64,000 nt of DNA from Georgenia_B sunbinii (GTDB taxonomy: Bacteria > Actinomycetota > Actinomycetes > Actinomycetales > Actinomycetaceae). The notes under the pieces are model-generated. The model was not told the DNA's origin, ran no database searches, and saw only the letters and a program-made list of their open reading frames with translations. The translations under genes and the position numbers were made by a program. The stretch is from assembly GCF_036421855.1 (NCBI RefSeq), contig NZ_JAZGOK010000001.1, one strand, 5' to 3'. This document shows, piece after piece, positions 27,221 through 35,052 of the stretch (position 1 is its first letter; every line of letters begins with the position of its first letter).

Positions 27221-28207
27221 GTGCACCGTCGCCCGCTTTCCGTCGCCGCCTCGCTCGGCGGCCTGGCCCTCCTGCTCGCCGGCTGCGGCTCGGCCGCGAC
27301 CGAGGAGCCCGGCGCACCGGCCACCACCGCGACGGCCGGCTTCCCGGTCACCGCGAGCAGCTGCGGCACCACGACGACGCTCGACGCGCCCCCGGAGCGG
27401 ATCGTGACGATCAAGTCCTCGGCGACCGAGATGGTCCTCGCGCTGGGCGCCGGCGACCGGCTCGTCGGCACCGCGTTCTCCGACGGGCCGCTGCCCGACG
27501 GCGTCCCCGAGCCGCCGGTCCTCGCCGAGCAGAACCCGTCGCGCGAGGCCGTCCTCGACCTGGAGCCCGACCTCGTCTACGCCGGCTGGGAGTCCAACCT
27601 CTCCGACGACGGCGCCGGCGAGCGCGCCGGGTACGAGGAGCTGGGGATCTCGACCTATGTCTCCCCCTCTGCCTGCGAGGACCCGCAGCTGGCGCCCGAC
27701 GCGCTCGGCTTCGAGGACGTGTTCGCCGAGATCGAGGAGGTGGGCCGGATGCTCGGCACGCCGGACGAGGCCGCCGCGCTCGTCGCGGAGCAGCGCGAGG
27801 CGCTGGCGGCGGTCACCCCGACCGGCGAGGGGCTGACCGCGCTGTGGTACTCCTCGGGATCCGACACCCCGTTCGTCGGCGCCGGCATCGGTGCCCCTCA
27901 GATGATCATGTCGGCCGCCGGGCTGACGAACATCGCCGACGACGTCGCCGACACCTGGACGTCGCTGTCCTGGGAGGCGGTCGCCGACCGCAACCCCGAC
28001 GTGCTCGTGCTCGTCGACTCCGCCTGGAACACCGCGGAGTACAAGATCGACCTGCTCGAGTCCAACCCGGTGACCGCGGCCCTGCCTGCCGTGCAGGAGC
28101 AGCGCTACGTGGTGATCCCGTTCCCGGCGACCGAGGCCGGCGTCCGCAACGTCGCCGCCGTCGAGGACCTCACCCGTCAGCTCGCCGAGCTGAGCGTGAC
28201 GCCATGA
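27221..28207 (+). CDS. putative F420-0 ABC transporter, substrate-binding lipoprotein
   Basis: A 328-residue extracytoplasmic binding protein of the iron-siderophore/B12 (class III) fold. The signal sequence ends in the lipobox LLAGC (Cys22). The GTG start follows GGAG. It heads a binding protein-permease-ATPase cassette tail to tail with cofE and an F420-dependent dehydrogenase. That context matches the actinobacterial family proposed to import F420-0 (recalled as TIGR03868). By sequence alone it could be a siderophore or cobalamin binder; F420-0 is inferred from context. Confidence 0.75.
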   Translation: MHRRPLSVAASLGGLALLLAGCGSAATEEPGAPATTATAGFPVTASSCGTTTTLDAPPERIVTIKSSATEMVLALGAGDRLVGTAFSDGPLPDGVPEPPVLAEQNPSREAVLDLEPDLVYAGWESNLSDDGAGERAGYEELGISTYVSPSACEDPQLAPDALGFEDVFAEIEEVGRMLGTPDEAAALVAEQREALAAVTPTGEGLTALWYSSGSDTPFVGAGIGAPQMIMSAAGLTNIADDVADTWTSLSWEAVADRNPDVLVLVDSAWNTAEYKIDLLESNPVTAALPAVQEQRYVVIPFPATEAGVRNVAAVEDLTRQLAELSVTP

Positions 28208-29409
28208 CCGACCTCGACCGCCCCCGGTCCCCCACAGCCGACTTGTCCCCCACAGCAGGATTGTCACCCACAGCCGACTTGTCACCGACAGCGGGATTGT
28301 CCCCGACAGCAGACTTGTCCCCGACAGCCGACTTATCGCCGACAGCGGGATTGTCCACGGCGCCCCCGCGCCGGCCCGGCCGGCTGCGGCTGGGCGTGGT
28401 GGTCGCCGTGATGCTGGCCGCGCTGCTCGCCGCGATGAGCTGGGCGCTGACCGTCGGTCCCGCGTCGATCACGGTGACCCAGGTGTGGGCCTCGGCCTGG
28501 CACCACGTGTGCACCGCGCTGACCCCTGGCTCGATCAGCTGCTCGGCCGACTCCCTCACCGCGATCCAGGACGCCATCGTGTGGCAGGGCCGCGGCGCCC
28601 GGGTGGTGGCGGCGGTGGCCGTCGGGGCGGGGCTGGCGGTGGCCGGGACGGTGATGCAGGCCGTGGTGCGCAACCCGCTGGCCGACCCGTACCTGCTCGG
28701 CGTGTCCTCGGGCGCGTCTCTCGGAGCGGTCAGCGTGCTCGTGCTGGGGATGACCGTGCTGCTGCCCGTGGCCGCCTTCGTCGGCGCGATGGGCGCACTT
28801 TTCCTCACCCTGCTGCTCGCGGCGGGCCGCGGCGGCGGGCTGCCGCCGGTGCGCACGGTGCTCGCCGGGGTGGCAGTCGGCCAGGCGTTCTCCGCGATGG
28901 TGAGCTTCGTGATCTTCTGGTCGGCGACCGGCGACTCCTACCGCGAGATCCTCTCCTGGCTGCTCGGCTCGTTCGGCGGGATCAGCTGGCCGGAGGCGCT
29001 GCTCGCGCTCGGCGCCACCGTGGTGCTCGGCGGGCTGCTCGCCTCGCGCGGCCGGGTGCTGGACGCCTTCGCCTTCGGTGACGTCTCCGCGTCGTCACTG
29101 GGCATAGACGTCCGGCGAGCCCGCTGGCTGCTGCTCGTGGCGGTCACGCTGCTGACCGCCGTCCTCGTGTCGGTGTCCGGCGCGATCGGCTTCGTCGGGC
29201 TCGTCGTGCCGCACGCGGTACGGCTGGTGATCGGCGCGCGCAACCACCGGGTGCTGCCGGTCGCCGCCCTCGTCGGCGCACTGTTCCTGCTGCTCGCCGA
29301 TACCGGCGCCCGCACCCTGTTCGACCCGCGCGAGCTGCCGGTCGGCATCCTCACCGCCGCCATCGGGGCGCCGGTGTTCGCCGTCCTGCTGCGACGGAGC
29401 CGGCTGTGA
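28204..29409 (+). CDS. putative F420-0 ABC transporter, permease with hexapeptide-repeat N-terminus
   Basis: FecCD/BtuC-type permease, 401 aa, with about ten membrane segments. Signatures include RVVAAVAVGAGLAVAGTVMQ, RNPLADPYLLGVSSGA and GFVGLVVPHAVRL. The ATG overlaps the binding-protein stop (ATGA). Residues 9-50 are seven tandem copies of SPTA(D/G)L, encoded by the 18-bp array B, giving a long cytoplasmic N-terminal extension not expected in this family. Initiation after the repeats is not excluded, but the overlap favours this start. Confidence 0.8.
   Translation: MTDLDRPRSPTADLSPTAGLSPTADLSPTAGLSPTADLSPTADLSPTAGLSTAPPRRPGRLRLGVVVAVMLAALLAAMSWALTVGPASITVTQVWASAWHHVCTALTPGSISCSADSLTAIQDAIVWQGRGARVVAAVAVGAGLAVAGTVMQAVVRNPLADPYLLGVSSGASLGAVSVLVLGMTVLLPVAAFVGAMGALFLTLLLAAGRGGGLPPVRTVLAGVAVGQAFSAMVSFVIFWSATGDSYREILSWLLGSFGGISWPEALLALGATVVLGGLLASRGRVLDAFAFGDVSASSLGIDVRRARWLLLVAVTLLTAVLVSVSGAIGFVGLVVPHAVRLVIGARNHRVLPVAALVGALFLLLADTGARTLFDPRELPVGILTAAIGAPVFAVLLRRSRL
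28228..28353 (+). repeat. 18-bp tandem repeat array B (seven units)
   Basis: Seven units of exactly 18 bp start at 28228, 28246, 28264, 28282, 28300, 28318 and 28336. The consensus is TCCCCSACAGCSGRMTTG, alternating GCCGACTTG-like and GCGGGATTG-like forms. In frame with the permease each unit encodes Ser-Pro-Thr-Ala-Asp/Gly-Leu. Unit boundaries form TGTC-N3-GACA dyads. It is the same family as array A (12473-12583), which is non-coding. Confidence 0.88.
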
Positions 29410-30200
29410 GCACGACGACGGCGCGTACCGGTGCTGCGCTCACCGTCGCCGGCCTCGACGCGACCATCGACCGGACCGCCATCCTGCGCTCGGTCGCCGC
29501 AGAGCTGCCGTCGGGCGCGGTGAGCGCGGTGGTGGGCCCCAACGGCTCGGGCAAGTCCACCCTGCTGCGCGTCCTCGTCGGCGCGCTCGCCGCGGATCGC
29601 GGCGCAGTGCTGCTCGACGGCCGCGAGCTGGCGGCGCTCTCCCGGCGGACCCGGGCCCGTGAGCTCGCGCTGGTCGAGCAAGACTCGGCGGCGGCCGTCG
29701 CGATGGACGTGCTCGACGTCGTCCTCCTCGGCCGGACCCCGCACCGTGCGGCGTGGGGCGCGGACTCCGAGCACGACCTCGCCGTCGCGCACGACACGCT
29801 GCGCCGCACCGGCGCGGACGGGCTCGTCGGCCGCGACGTCGCGACGCTGTCCGGCGGTGAGCGGCAGCGGGTCCACCTCGCTCGCGCGCTGGCGCAGGCG
29901 CCGCGGCTGCTCATGCTCGACGAGCCGACCAACCACCTCGACGTCGCCGCGCAGCTGGACGTGCTGCACCTCGCCGGCGAGCTGGCCGCCGGCGGCGTCA
30001 CCGTACTCACCGCGCTGCACGACCTCAATCACGCGCTGCGTTACTGCGACCACGTCGTCGTGCTCGACGGCGGCCGGGTGGTCGCCGCCGGCGCGCCCAC
30101 CGAGGTGCTCACCGAGGAGCTGGTGTCCCGCGTCTACGGCGTGCGCGCCGAGCGGGTGCAGGTCCGCGGCCGGGAGATGCTGGTCTTCGAGCGCGGCTGA
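29406..30200 (+). CDS. putative F420-0 ABC transporter, ATP-binding protein
   Basis: ABC ATPase of the FecE/BtuD type (264 aa). Walker A is GPNGSGKST (44-52), followed by the signature LSGGERQR, Walker B LLMLDEPTNHLD and the switch histidine in ALHDLNHAL. The GTG start overlaps the permease stop (GTGA). It ends 5 bases from the convergent cofE stop. The cassette order and the neighbouring F420 genes support the F420-0 importer assignment (recalled as TIGR03873); a metal-chelate importer is the alternative. Confidence 0.8.
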   Translation: MSTTTARTGAALTVAGLDATIDRTAILRSVAAELPSGAVSAVVGPNGSGKSTLLRVLVGALAADRGAVLLDGRELAALSRRTRARELALVEQDSAAAVAMDVLDVVLLGRTPHRAAWGADSEHDLAVAHDTLRRTGADGLVGRDVATLSGGERQRVHLARALAQAPRLLMLDEPTNHLDVAAQLDVLHLAGELAAGGVTVLTALHDLNHALRYCDHVVVLDGGRVVAAGAPTEVLTEELVSRVYGVRAERVQVRGREMLVFERG

Positions 30201-30205
30201 CGTCG

Positions 30206-31003
30206 TTACGCCCGGTCGTCCGTCAGCCGCCCGTCGGCCAGCCCGCGGGCGTAGGCCTCGGCCGCGCCCTCCCGGAACAGGTCGTCGCCCGCCGGCCGGG
30301 CGAGCAGACCGGCGCCGGCACCGTCCTCGACGGTCACCAGGTGCCCGAGCCCCCGCACGACGGCGACCGGCCGGCCCTCGGCCTTGCCCTTGACCAGCTC
30401 GGCGGCGGCCGCGATCTCGTCGGCAGCGGCGATCGTCGTCATCTGCAGCTGCCGGCCGTAGCCGTCGCGCCGGCCGCGGTGGTCGACGAGCACGACGACG
30501 CCGGCCGCGCCGATCGCAATGTCGGCCACGCCTTCGCGCCACGGCCGTCCGACGGTGTCGGTGACGACGACGCCGGGCCGCACGCCCAGCCGCGCGTCGA
30601 GGCCGCGCCGCAGCGCCCGGGCCGAGGCGTCAGGGTCCTCCGGCAGCAGCAGCGCGGTGCCCAGCGGCACGTCGGAGGTGTCGACGCCGGCCGCCGCCAG
30701 CACCAGGCCCTGCGGGGTCTGCACGATCTGCAGCGTCGAGCCGTCGGGCCGCGCCCGCTCGGCGACCACCCGCACCGTCTGCGAGGCGATCGCCGCCGCC
30801 ACCTCGGCGCGGTCACGGCCGGCCACCAGCCGCCGCTCCGCCTTGGCGATCACCTTGCTGGCCACGACGACGACGTCGCCGTCGGCCATCCCGGTCGAGC
30901 CGTCGGGCCACACCAGCGCGCGCAGCGCCGGGGCGATGATCGCGGGGAGGTCGTCCCCGCCGGTGACCGGGGGCAGCCCCTCGACGGCCTGGACGAGCAG
31001 CAT
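30206..31003 (-). CDS. cofE: coenzyme F420-0:L-glutamate ligase, copy 1
   Basis: GTP-dependent ligase that adds glutamate to F420-0 (265 aa). It has DVVVVASKVIAKAERR near the N-terminus and the metal/GTP motif VTDTVGRPWREGVADIAIG, with SHL-type VVRGLGHLV towards the end. The fused nitroreductase domain of mycobacterial FbiB is absent. The ATG overlaps the preceding dehydrogenase stop by one base (TGATG). With that gene and the importer it forms the salvage-type cassette known from other Micrococcales. Confidence 0.9.
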   Translation of the reverse strand: MLLVQAVEGLPPVTGGDDLPAIIAPALRALVWPDGSTGMADGDVVVVASKVIAKAERRLVAGRDRAEVAAAIASQTVRVVAERARPDGSTLQIVQTPQGLVLAAAGVDTSDVPLGTALLLPEDPDASARALRRGLDARLGVRPGVVVTDTVGRPWREGVADIAIGAAGVVVLVDHRGRRDGYGRQLQMTTIAAADEIAAAAELVKGKAEGRPVAVVRGLGHLVTVEDGAGAGLLARPAGDDLFREGAAEAYARGLADGRLTDDRA

Positions 31004-32001
31004 CAGCGCACCACCTTCGGCAGCACCTCGCGGCCGAAGACCTCGGCCCACTCGCGCTGGTTGCGCCCGACGTTGTGCAGATAGATCCGGTCGAACCCGA
31101 GGTCGACGTACTTCTCGATCTCGGCACGGTGGACGTCGGGGTCGGCGGAGATGACCATCCGGCCCTCGAAGTCCTCGGCCCGCACCTGCTTGGCCATCGC
31201 GGCGAAGTCGAACGGCGAGCGGACGTCGGACTTGGCGAACCGCATCGCGCCGTTGGGCCACTGCTCGAGTGCGTTCGCCACGGCCTCCTCGTCGGTGCGC
31301 GCCCACGACAGGTGCAGCTGGAGCAGCTTCGGCATGGTCGCCGGGTCCTTGCCGGCCTCGCGGGCGCCCGCGGCGAACCGGGCCAGCAGCCCGTCGACCT
31401 TCTCCACCGGCGCCCCCATCGTGATGAGGCCGTCGGCGTGCTTGCCGGCGCGGCGCGCGGTCACCGGGCCACCGGTGGCGACGTAGATCGGCGGCGCGAC
31501 CTCCGGCATGGTCCACAGCCGGGTGGACTCGTGGCGGTAGAAGCTCCCGGAGTGCCGAGTGTCCTTGCCGGCGAGCGAGCTGGTGAACAGCTTGCTGATG
31601 ATGTCCACCGCCTCGAACATCCGGTTGATCCGCTCCGGCGCCTCGGGCCAGTAGCTGCCGGTGACGTGCTCGTTGAGAGCCTCGCCGGAGCCGACGCCGA
31701 GCCAGTGCCGGCCGGGGTTCATCGCCGCGAGCGTCGCCGAGGCCTGCGCGACCATCGCCGGGTGGTAACGGAAGGTCGGGGCGGTGACGCCGGGACCGAG
31801 GTCGCCGCGGGTGCGCTCCCCGAGGGCGGCCAGCACGTTCCACACGAACGGCGCCTGCCCCTGCGAAGGGGTCCACGGCTGGAAGTGGTCGGCCGCCATG
31901 ACGCCGGAGAAGCCCTGCGACTCCGCGTACGCGGCGAGGTCCACCGCCTCGGTGGGGTGGAGCTGCTCGAGGGCAGCGACGTAACCGATCGTCAGGTCCA
32001 T
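31003..32001 (-). CDS. F420-dependent glucose-6-phosphate dehydrogenase family protein
   Basis: LLM-class oxidoreductase, 332 aa, close in layout to mycobacterial FGD. Conserved landmarks are DHFQPW with H39 and W43, GERT, APTFRYHPA, and GVGSGEALNE with E107; these match the FGD catalytic His, Trp and Glu. It would reduce F420 to F420H2 while oxidising glucose 6-phosphate or a related substrate, supplying the reduced cofactor. It starts 45 bases from the divergent cofE copy 2 and is followed by cofE copy 1. Confidence 0.83.
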   Translation of the reverse strand: MDLTIGYVAALEQLHPTEAVDLAAYAESQGFSGVMAADHFQPWTPSQGQAPFVWNVLAALGERTRGDLGPGVTAPTFRYHPAMVAQASATLAAMNPGRHWLGVGSGEALNEHVTGSYWPEAPERINRMFEAVDIISKLFTSSLAGKDTRHSGSFYRHESTRLWTMPEVAPPIYVATGGPVTARRAGKHADGLITMGAPVEKVDGLLARFAAGAREAGKDPATMPKLLQLHLSWARTDEEAVANALEQWPNGAMRFAKSDVRSPFDFAAMAKQVRAEDFEGRMVISADPDVHRAEIEKYVDLGFDRIYLHNVGRNQREWAEVFGREVLPKVVR

Positions 32002-32046
32002 GGGGCAAGTCTCTCAGGGCCACGCGGTGGCGATAGCCTGGCGTCC

Positions 32047-32844
32047 ATGATGAGCGGCGCCCTGATGATCGCGGCCGTCGACGGTCTCCCGCAGCTGCAG
32101 CACGGCGACGAGCTGGTCGACGTCCTGCTGCCCGGACTCACCGGGCTGCGCTGGCCCGACGGCACCACCGGGCTGCGCCCCGACGACATCGTCGTCGTCA
32201 CCAGCAAGGTGGTGAGCAAGGTCGAGGGCCGGCTGGTGCGCACCGACCGCGAGCAGGCGATCGCCGCCGAGACCGTCCGGGTGGTCGCCAGCGTCCGGCG
32301 CGGTGACGTCACGACGAGCATCGTGGAGAACCGCCAGGGCCTGGTGATGGCCGCCGCCGGCGTCGATGCCAGCAACACCGAACCGGGCACCGTGCTGCTG
32401 CTGCCGGTCGACCCCGACCGGTCGGCCGCGCAGCTGCGGTCCGAGCTGCAGGAGCGTACCGGCACCCGGCTCGGCGTCGTCGTCACCGACACCGCGGGCC
32501 GGCCGTGGCGCTCGGGGCTGATGGACCTGGCGATCGGCAGCGCCGGCGTGCGGGTGCTGGAGGACCTGCGCGGGCAGCTCGACTCCCACGGCAACGCGCT
32601 GACGTCGACGGTGGCGGCGGTGGCGGACGAGATCGCCTCCGCGGTGGAGTTGGTCACCGGCAAGACCACCAACCGCCCGGTCGCGGTCGTGCGCGGGCTG
32701 TCGCACCTCGTCACCGACGAGGACGGGCCGGGCTGCCGCAGCGTCCAGCGGCCGTCCGACGAGGACCTGTTCCGGCTCGGCGCCGCCGAGGCCTACGCCG
32801 AGGGCTGGCAGGCGGCTCTCGCGTCCACGCCCACCGCACCGTGA
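32047..32844 (+). CDS. cofE: coenzyme F420-0:L-glutamate ligase, copy 2
   Basis: A second intact CofE of the same length (265 aa) as copy 1 but clearly divergent in sequence. It keeps DIVVVTSKVVSKVEGR and VTDTAGRPWRSGLMDLAIG. No nitroreductase domain is fused. No ribosome site precedes the ATG, but TAGCCT (32034-32039) lies 7 bases upstream, as expected for a leaderless message. It overlaps cofD by 4 bases (GTGA), so this copy belongs to the de novo operon cofE-cofD-cofC. An initiation at Met2 or Met7 is possible. Confidence 0.9.
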   Translation: MMSGALMIAAVDGLPQLQHGDELVDVLLPGLTGLRWPDGTTGLRPDDIVVVTSKVVSKVEGRLVRTDREQAIAAETVRVVASVRRGDVTTSIVENRQGLVMAAAGVDASNTEPGTVLLLPVDPDRSAAQLRSELQERTGTRLGVVVTDTAGRPWRSGLMDLAIGSAGVRVLEDLRGQLDSHGNALTSTVAAVADEIASAVELVTGKTTNRPVAVVRGLSHLVTDEDGPGCRSVQRPSDEDLFRLGAAEAYAEGWQAALASTPTAP

Positions 32845-33785
32845 CACCGGTCGGCCGCACCGACCGGGCCGTCACGCTGCTGTCCGGCGGCGGCGGTGGC
32901 GCGAAGCTCGCCGATGGTCTGGCCCGGGCCACGGCGGGGCTGACCGTCGTGGTCAACACCGCCGACGACGCCGTGCTCTACGGGCTCTCGGTCAGCCCCG
33001 ACGTCGACACCGTCATGTACACGCTCGCCGGCCGGGTCAACCCGCAGACCGGGTGGGGCGTCGTCGACGAGACGTTCACGACGCTGACGACGATGGCCGC
33101 CCTCGGCGAGGACATCTGGTTCCGGCTCGGCGACCGCGACCTCGCCACCCACATCCTGCGCACCCAGCGGTTGCGCGACGGCGCCACGCTGAGCGAGGTG
33201 ACGGCACAGCTGTGCACCGCGCTGGGCGTCGCGCCACGCGTGCTGCCGATGACCAACGACCCGGTGGCCACCCGGGTGGCCACCGCCGCCGGGACGATGA
33301 GCTTCCAGGAGTACTTCGTCGGCCGCCAGCACCGCGACGAGGTGCACGGCATCTCCTTCGCCGGGATCGACGGCGCCCGCCCGGCCCCGGGCGTGCTGCC
33401 CGCGCTCACCGACGCCGACGTCGTCGTGCTCGGCCCGTCCAACCCGTTCGTGAGCATCGGGCCGATCCTCGCCGTCCCCGGCGTCCGGGCGGCGCTGGCT
33501 GCCAGCTCGGCGCACCGCGTGGCGGTCAGCCCGATCGTCGGCGGCGGCGCGCTCAAGGGGCCGGCCGCGGCGATGCTCGCCTCTCTCGGCCACGAGGTCT
33601 CCCCGCTGGGCGTCGCGCGGCTGTACGGCGGCCTGGTGGACACCTTCGTCCTCGACGAGCTGGACGCGCAGCTCGCCCCGGCCGTCGAGGACCTGGGGAT
33701 GTCCGTGCTCGTCACCCGGACGGTGATGGCCACCGCGAGCGACCGGGAGCTGCTCGCCGGCGAGCTCCTCGCGGCGGCGGCGTGA
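32841..33785 (+). CDS. cofD: 2-phospho-L-lactate/enolpyruvyl transferase CofD (FbiA)
   Basis: Joins the activated phospholactyl or enolpyruvyl moiety to Fo, giving (dehydro-)F420-0 (314 aa). The nucleotide-binding loop LLSGGGGGAKLADGLA opens the protein. MTNDPVATRV and GPSNPFVSIGPIL are characteristic. The GTG start overlaps the cofE stop and its own stop overlaps cofC, so the three are coupled. Fo synthase (fbiC/cofGH) is not in the window. Confidence 0.93.
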   Translation: MTPVGRTDRAVTLLSGGGGGAKLADGLARATAGLTVVVNTADDAVLYGLSVSPDVDTVMYTLAGRVNPQTGWGVVDETFTTLTTMAALGEDIWFRLGDRDLATHILRTQRLRDGATLSEVTAQLCTALGVAPRVLPMTNDPVATRVATAAGTMSFQEYFVGRQHRDEVHGISFAGIDGARPAPGVLPALTDADVVVLGPSNPFVSIGPILAVPGVRAALAASSAHRVAVSPIVGGGALKGPAAAMLASLGHEVSPLGVARLYGGLVDTFVLDELDAQLAPAVEDLGMSVLVTRTVMATASDRELLAGELLAAAA

Positions 33786-34453
33786 CCCGCCCGGTGACCA
33801 CCGCCGTCGTCCCGCTTCGCGACGGCTCCGGCAAGACCAGGCTGGCCGACCGGTTCGGCGCCCAGCAGCGCAGCGACCTCGTCGCGGTGCTCGCCCGGCA
33901 CGTGGTGGCCGCGCTGCTCGACGCCGGCGTGGTCCGCGACGTGCTCGTCGTCACCCGCGACCCCGGCTTCGCTGCTGCCGCCCTGCCGGCCGACCCGCGG
34001 CTGACCGTCGTCAGCCAGCCCGTGGACCGGCCCGGCCTCAACGCCGCCGTGGACCTCGGCCGCCGGCTCGCGGTCGTCGGGGGCGCCGGCCGGCTGCTGA
34101 TGATCCACGCCGACCTGCCGCTGCTCGATGCCGCCGATGTGCGTGCCCTGCTCGCGCCGGACGCCCCGCTCGTGCTGGCGCCCGACGACGCCGGTGAGGG
34201 CACCAACGCGCTCGTGCTCGACGCGTCGGTGCGCGGCTTCGCCTTCCGGTTCGGCCCCGGCAGCCGGGCCGCGCACGCCGTGCACGGCGCCGCGCTCGGG
34301 CTGCGCACCGCCGTCGTGCACCGGCCGGGGACCGCGACGGACCTCGACACCCCGGCCGACTGGGCGCGGCTGCCGGCGGCCACGCGCGAGACGCTCAGTG
34401 CGTCCAGTGACCGCGGCGGACGACGTCCTCGACCGGCGTCCGCGGCCGGCTGA
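33782..34453 (+). CDS. cofC: 2-phospholactate/phosphoenolpyruvate guanylyltransferase CofC (FbiD)
   Basis: Nucleotidyltransferase (223 aa) that activates 2-phospholactate or PEP with GTP for CofD. It has the N-terminal VVPLRDGSGKTRLAD motif, the metal-binding MIHADLPLLD and EGTNALVLD. The GTG overlaps the cofD stop. About 20 residues extend beyond the usual C-terminus and overlap the convergent nitroreductase gene by 59 bases. Confidence 0.9.
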   Translation: MTRPVTTAVVPLRDGSGKTRLADRFGAQQRSDLVAVLARHVVAALLDAGVVRDVLVVTRDPGFAAAALPADPRLTVVSQPVDRPGLNAAVDLGRRLAVVGGAGRLLMIHADLPLLDAADVRALLAPDAPLVLAPDDAGEGTNALVLDASVRGFAFRFGPGSRAAHAVHGAALGLRTAVVHRPGTATDLDTPADWARLPAATRETLSASSDRGGRRPRPASAAG

Positions 34454-35009
34454 CCGCCGAGCCACCGGCGCGCTCCTGCGGCGCCGGGTGCCCCACGGTG
34501 ATGGCGCCGACCGGCGCGTAGGCCGACGGCACCCCGAACTCCTCGCGGAACACCTCGAGCCGGCCGCCGGGGATGCCGAAGAAGCACGCCCCCAGCCCCT
34601 CGTCGGTGGCCGTCAGCAGGATGAGCAGCGACGCCATGCCGGCGTCGACGTGCCAGTAGGGCACCGGCCAGCGGTCCTCCCGCCGGTCGGTCCACCCCTT
34701 GTCCGGCTCCGCGTACCGGTCGAGGTAGGCGGCCTTGCTCGACAGCGGCACGATCACCACGGGCGCCGCCCGCATCCCCCGGAGCCAGCCGTCCGGCTCC
34801 GTTGCGCGCGCCGGCGGCGTCGTCGCCGTCCAGAAGCGCTCGACGTCGGCCGGCCGGTCAAGCACGAGGAACGCCCAGCCCTGGCTGAAGCCGGCGCTCG
34901 GGGCGCGCACCGCGGCGCGGACCAGCCGGTCCACCACGGCGGGGTCCACCGGCTCGTCGGAGTACCTGCGCACCATCCGCCGTTGGTGCACGACGTCGTC
35001 GAGTTCCAC
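34395..35009 (-). CDS. nitroreductase family protein (candidate dehydro-F420 reductase)
   Basis: FMN-type nitroreductase fold, 204 aa from the chosen GTG. The opening HQRRMVRRYSDEPVD and late GLGACFFGIPGG and PVGAITVGHP are typical. In mycobacteria such a domain is fused to CofE in FbiB, where it reduces dehydro-F420-0; here it is separate but borders the cofEDC operon. The GTG has no ribosome site but CATACT lies 6 bases upstream, favouring a leaderless start. An ATG at 35036 would add 9 residues. The F420 role is inference. Confidence 0.75.
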   Translation of the reverse strand: MELDDVVHQRRMVRRYSDEPVDPAVVDRLVRAAVRAPSAGFSQGWAFLVLDRPADVERFWTATTPPARATEPDGWLRGMRAAPVVIVPLSSKAAYLDRYAEPDKGWTDRREDRWPVPYWHVDAGMASLLILLTATDEGLGACFFGIPGGRLEVFREEFGVPSAYAPVGAITVGHPAPQERAGGSAVSRPRTPVEDVVRRGHWTH

Positions 35010-35052
35010 CCCCGGAGTATGGCAGTCGACAACCATGAAAGAATCGGGCCTC

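Noticed and set aside
27136..28203. Long upstream extension of the permease frame
   Set aside because: It overlaps the well-supported binding-protein gene in another frame; the ATGA-coupled start at 28204 is preferred.
31075..32046. Long N-terminal extension of cofE copy 2
   Set aside because: It is antisense to the FGD-like gene; CofE length and conservation begin at 32047.
34735..35034. Upstream extension of the valS frame
   Set aside because: Antisense to the nitroreductase gene, with no ValRS-like sequence before the MTDAHSP region.
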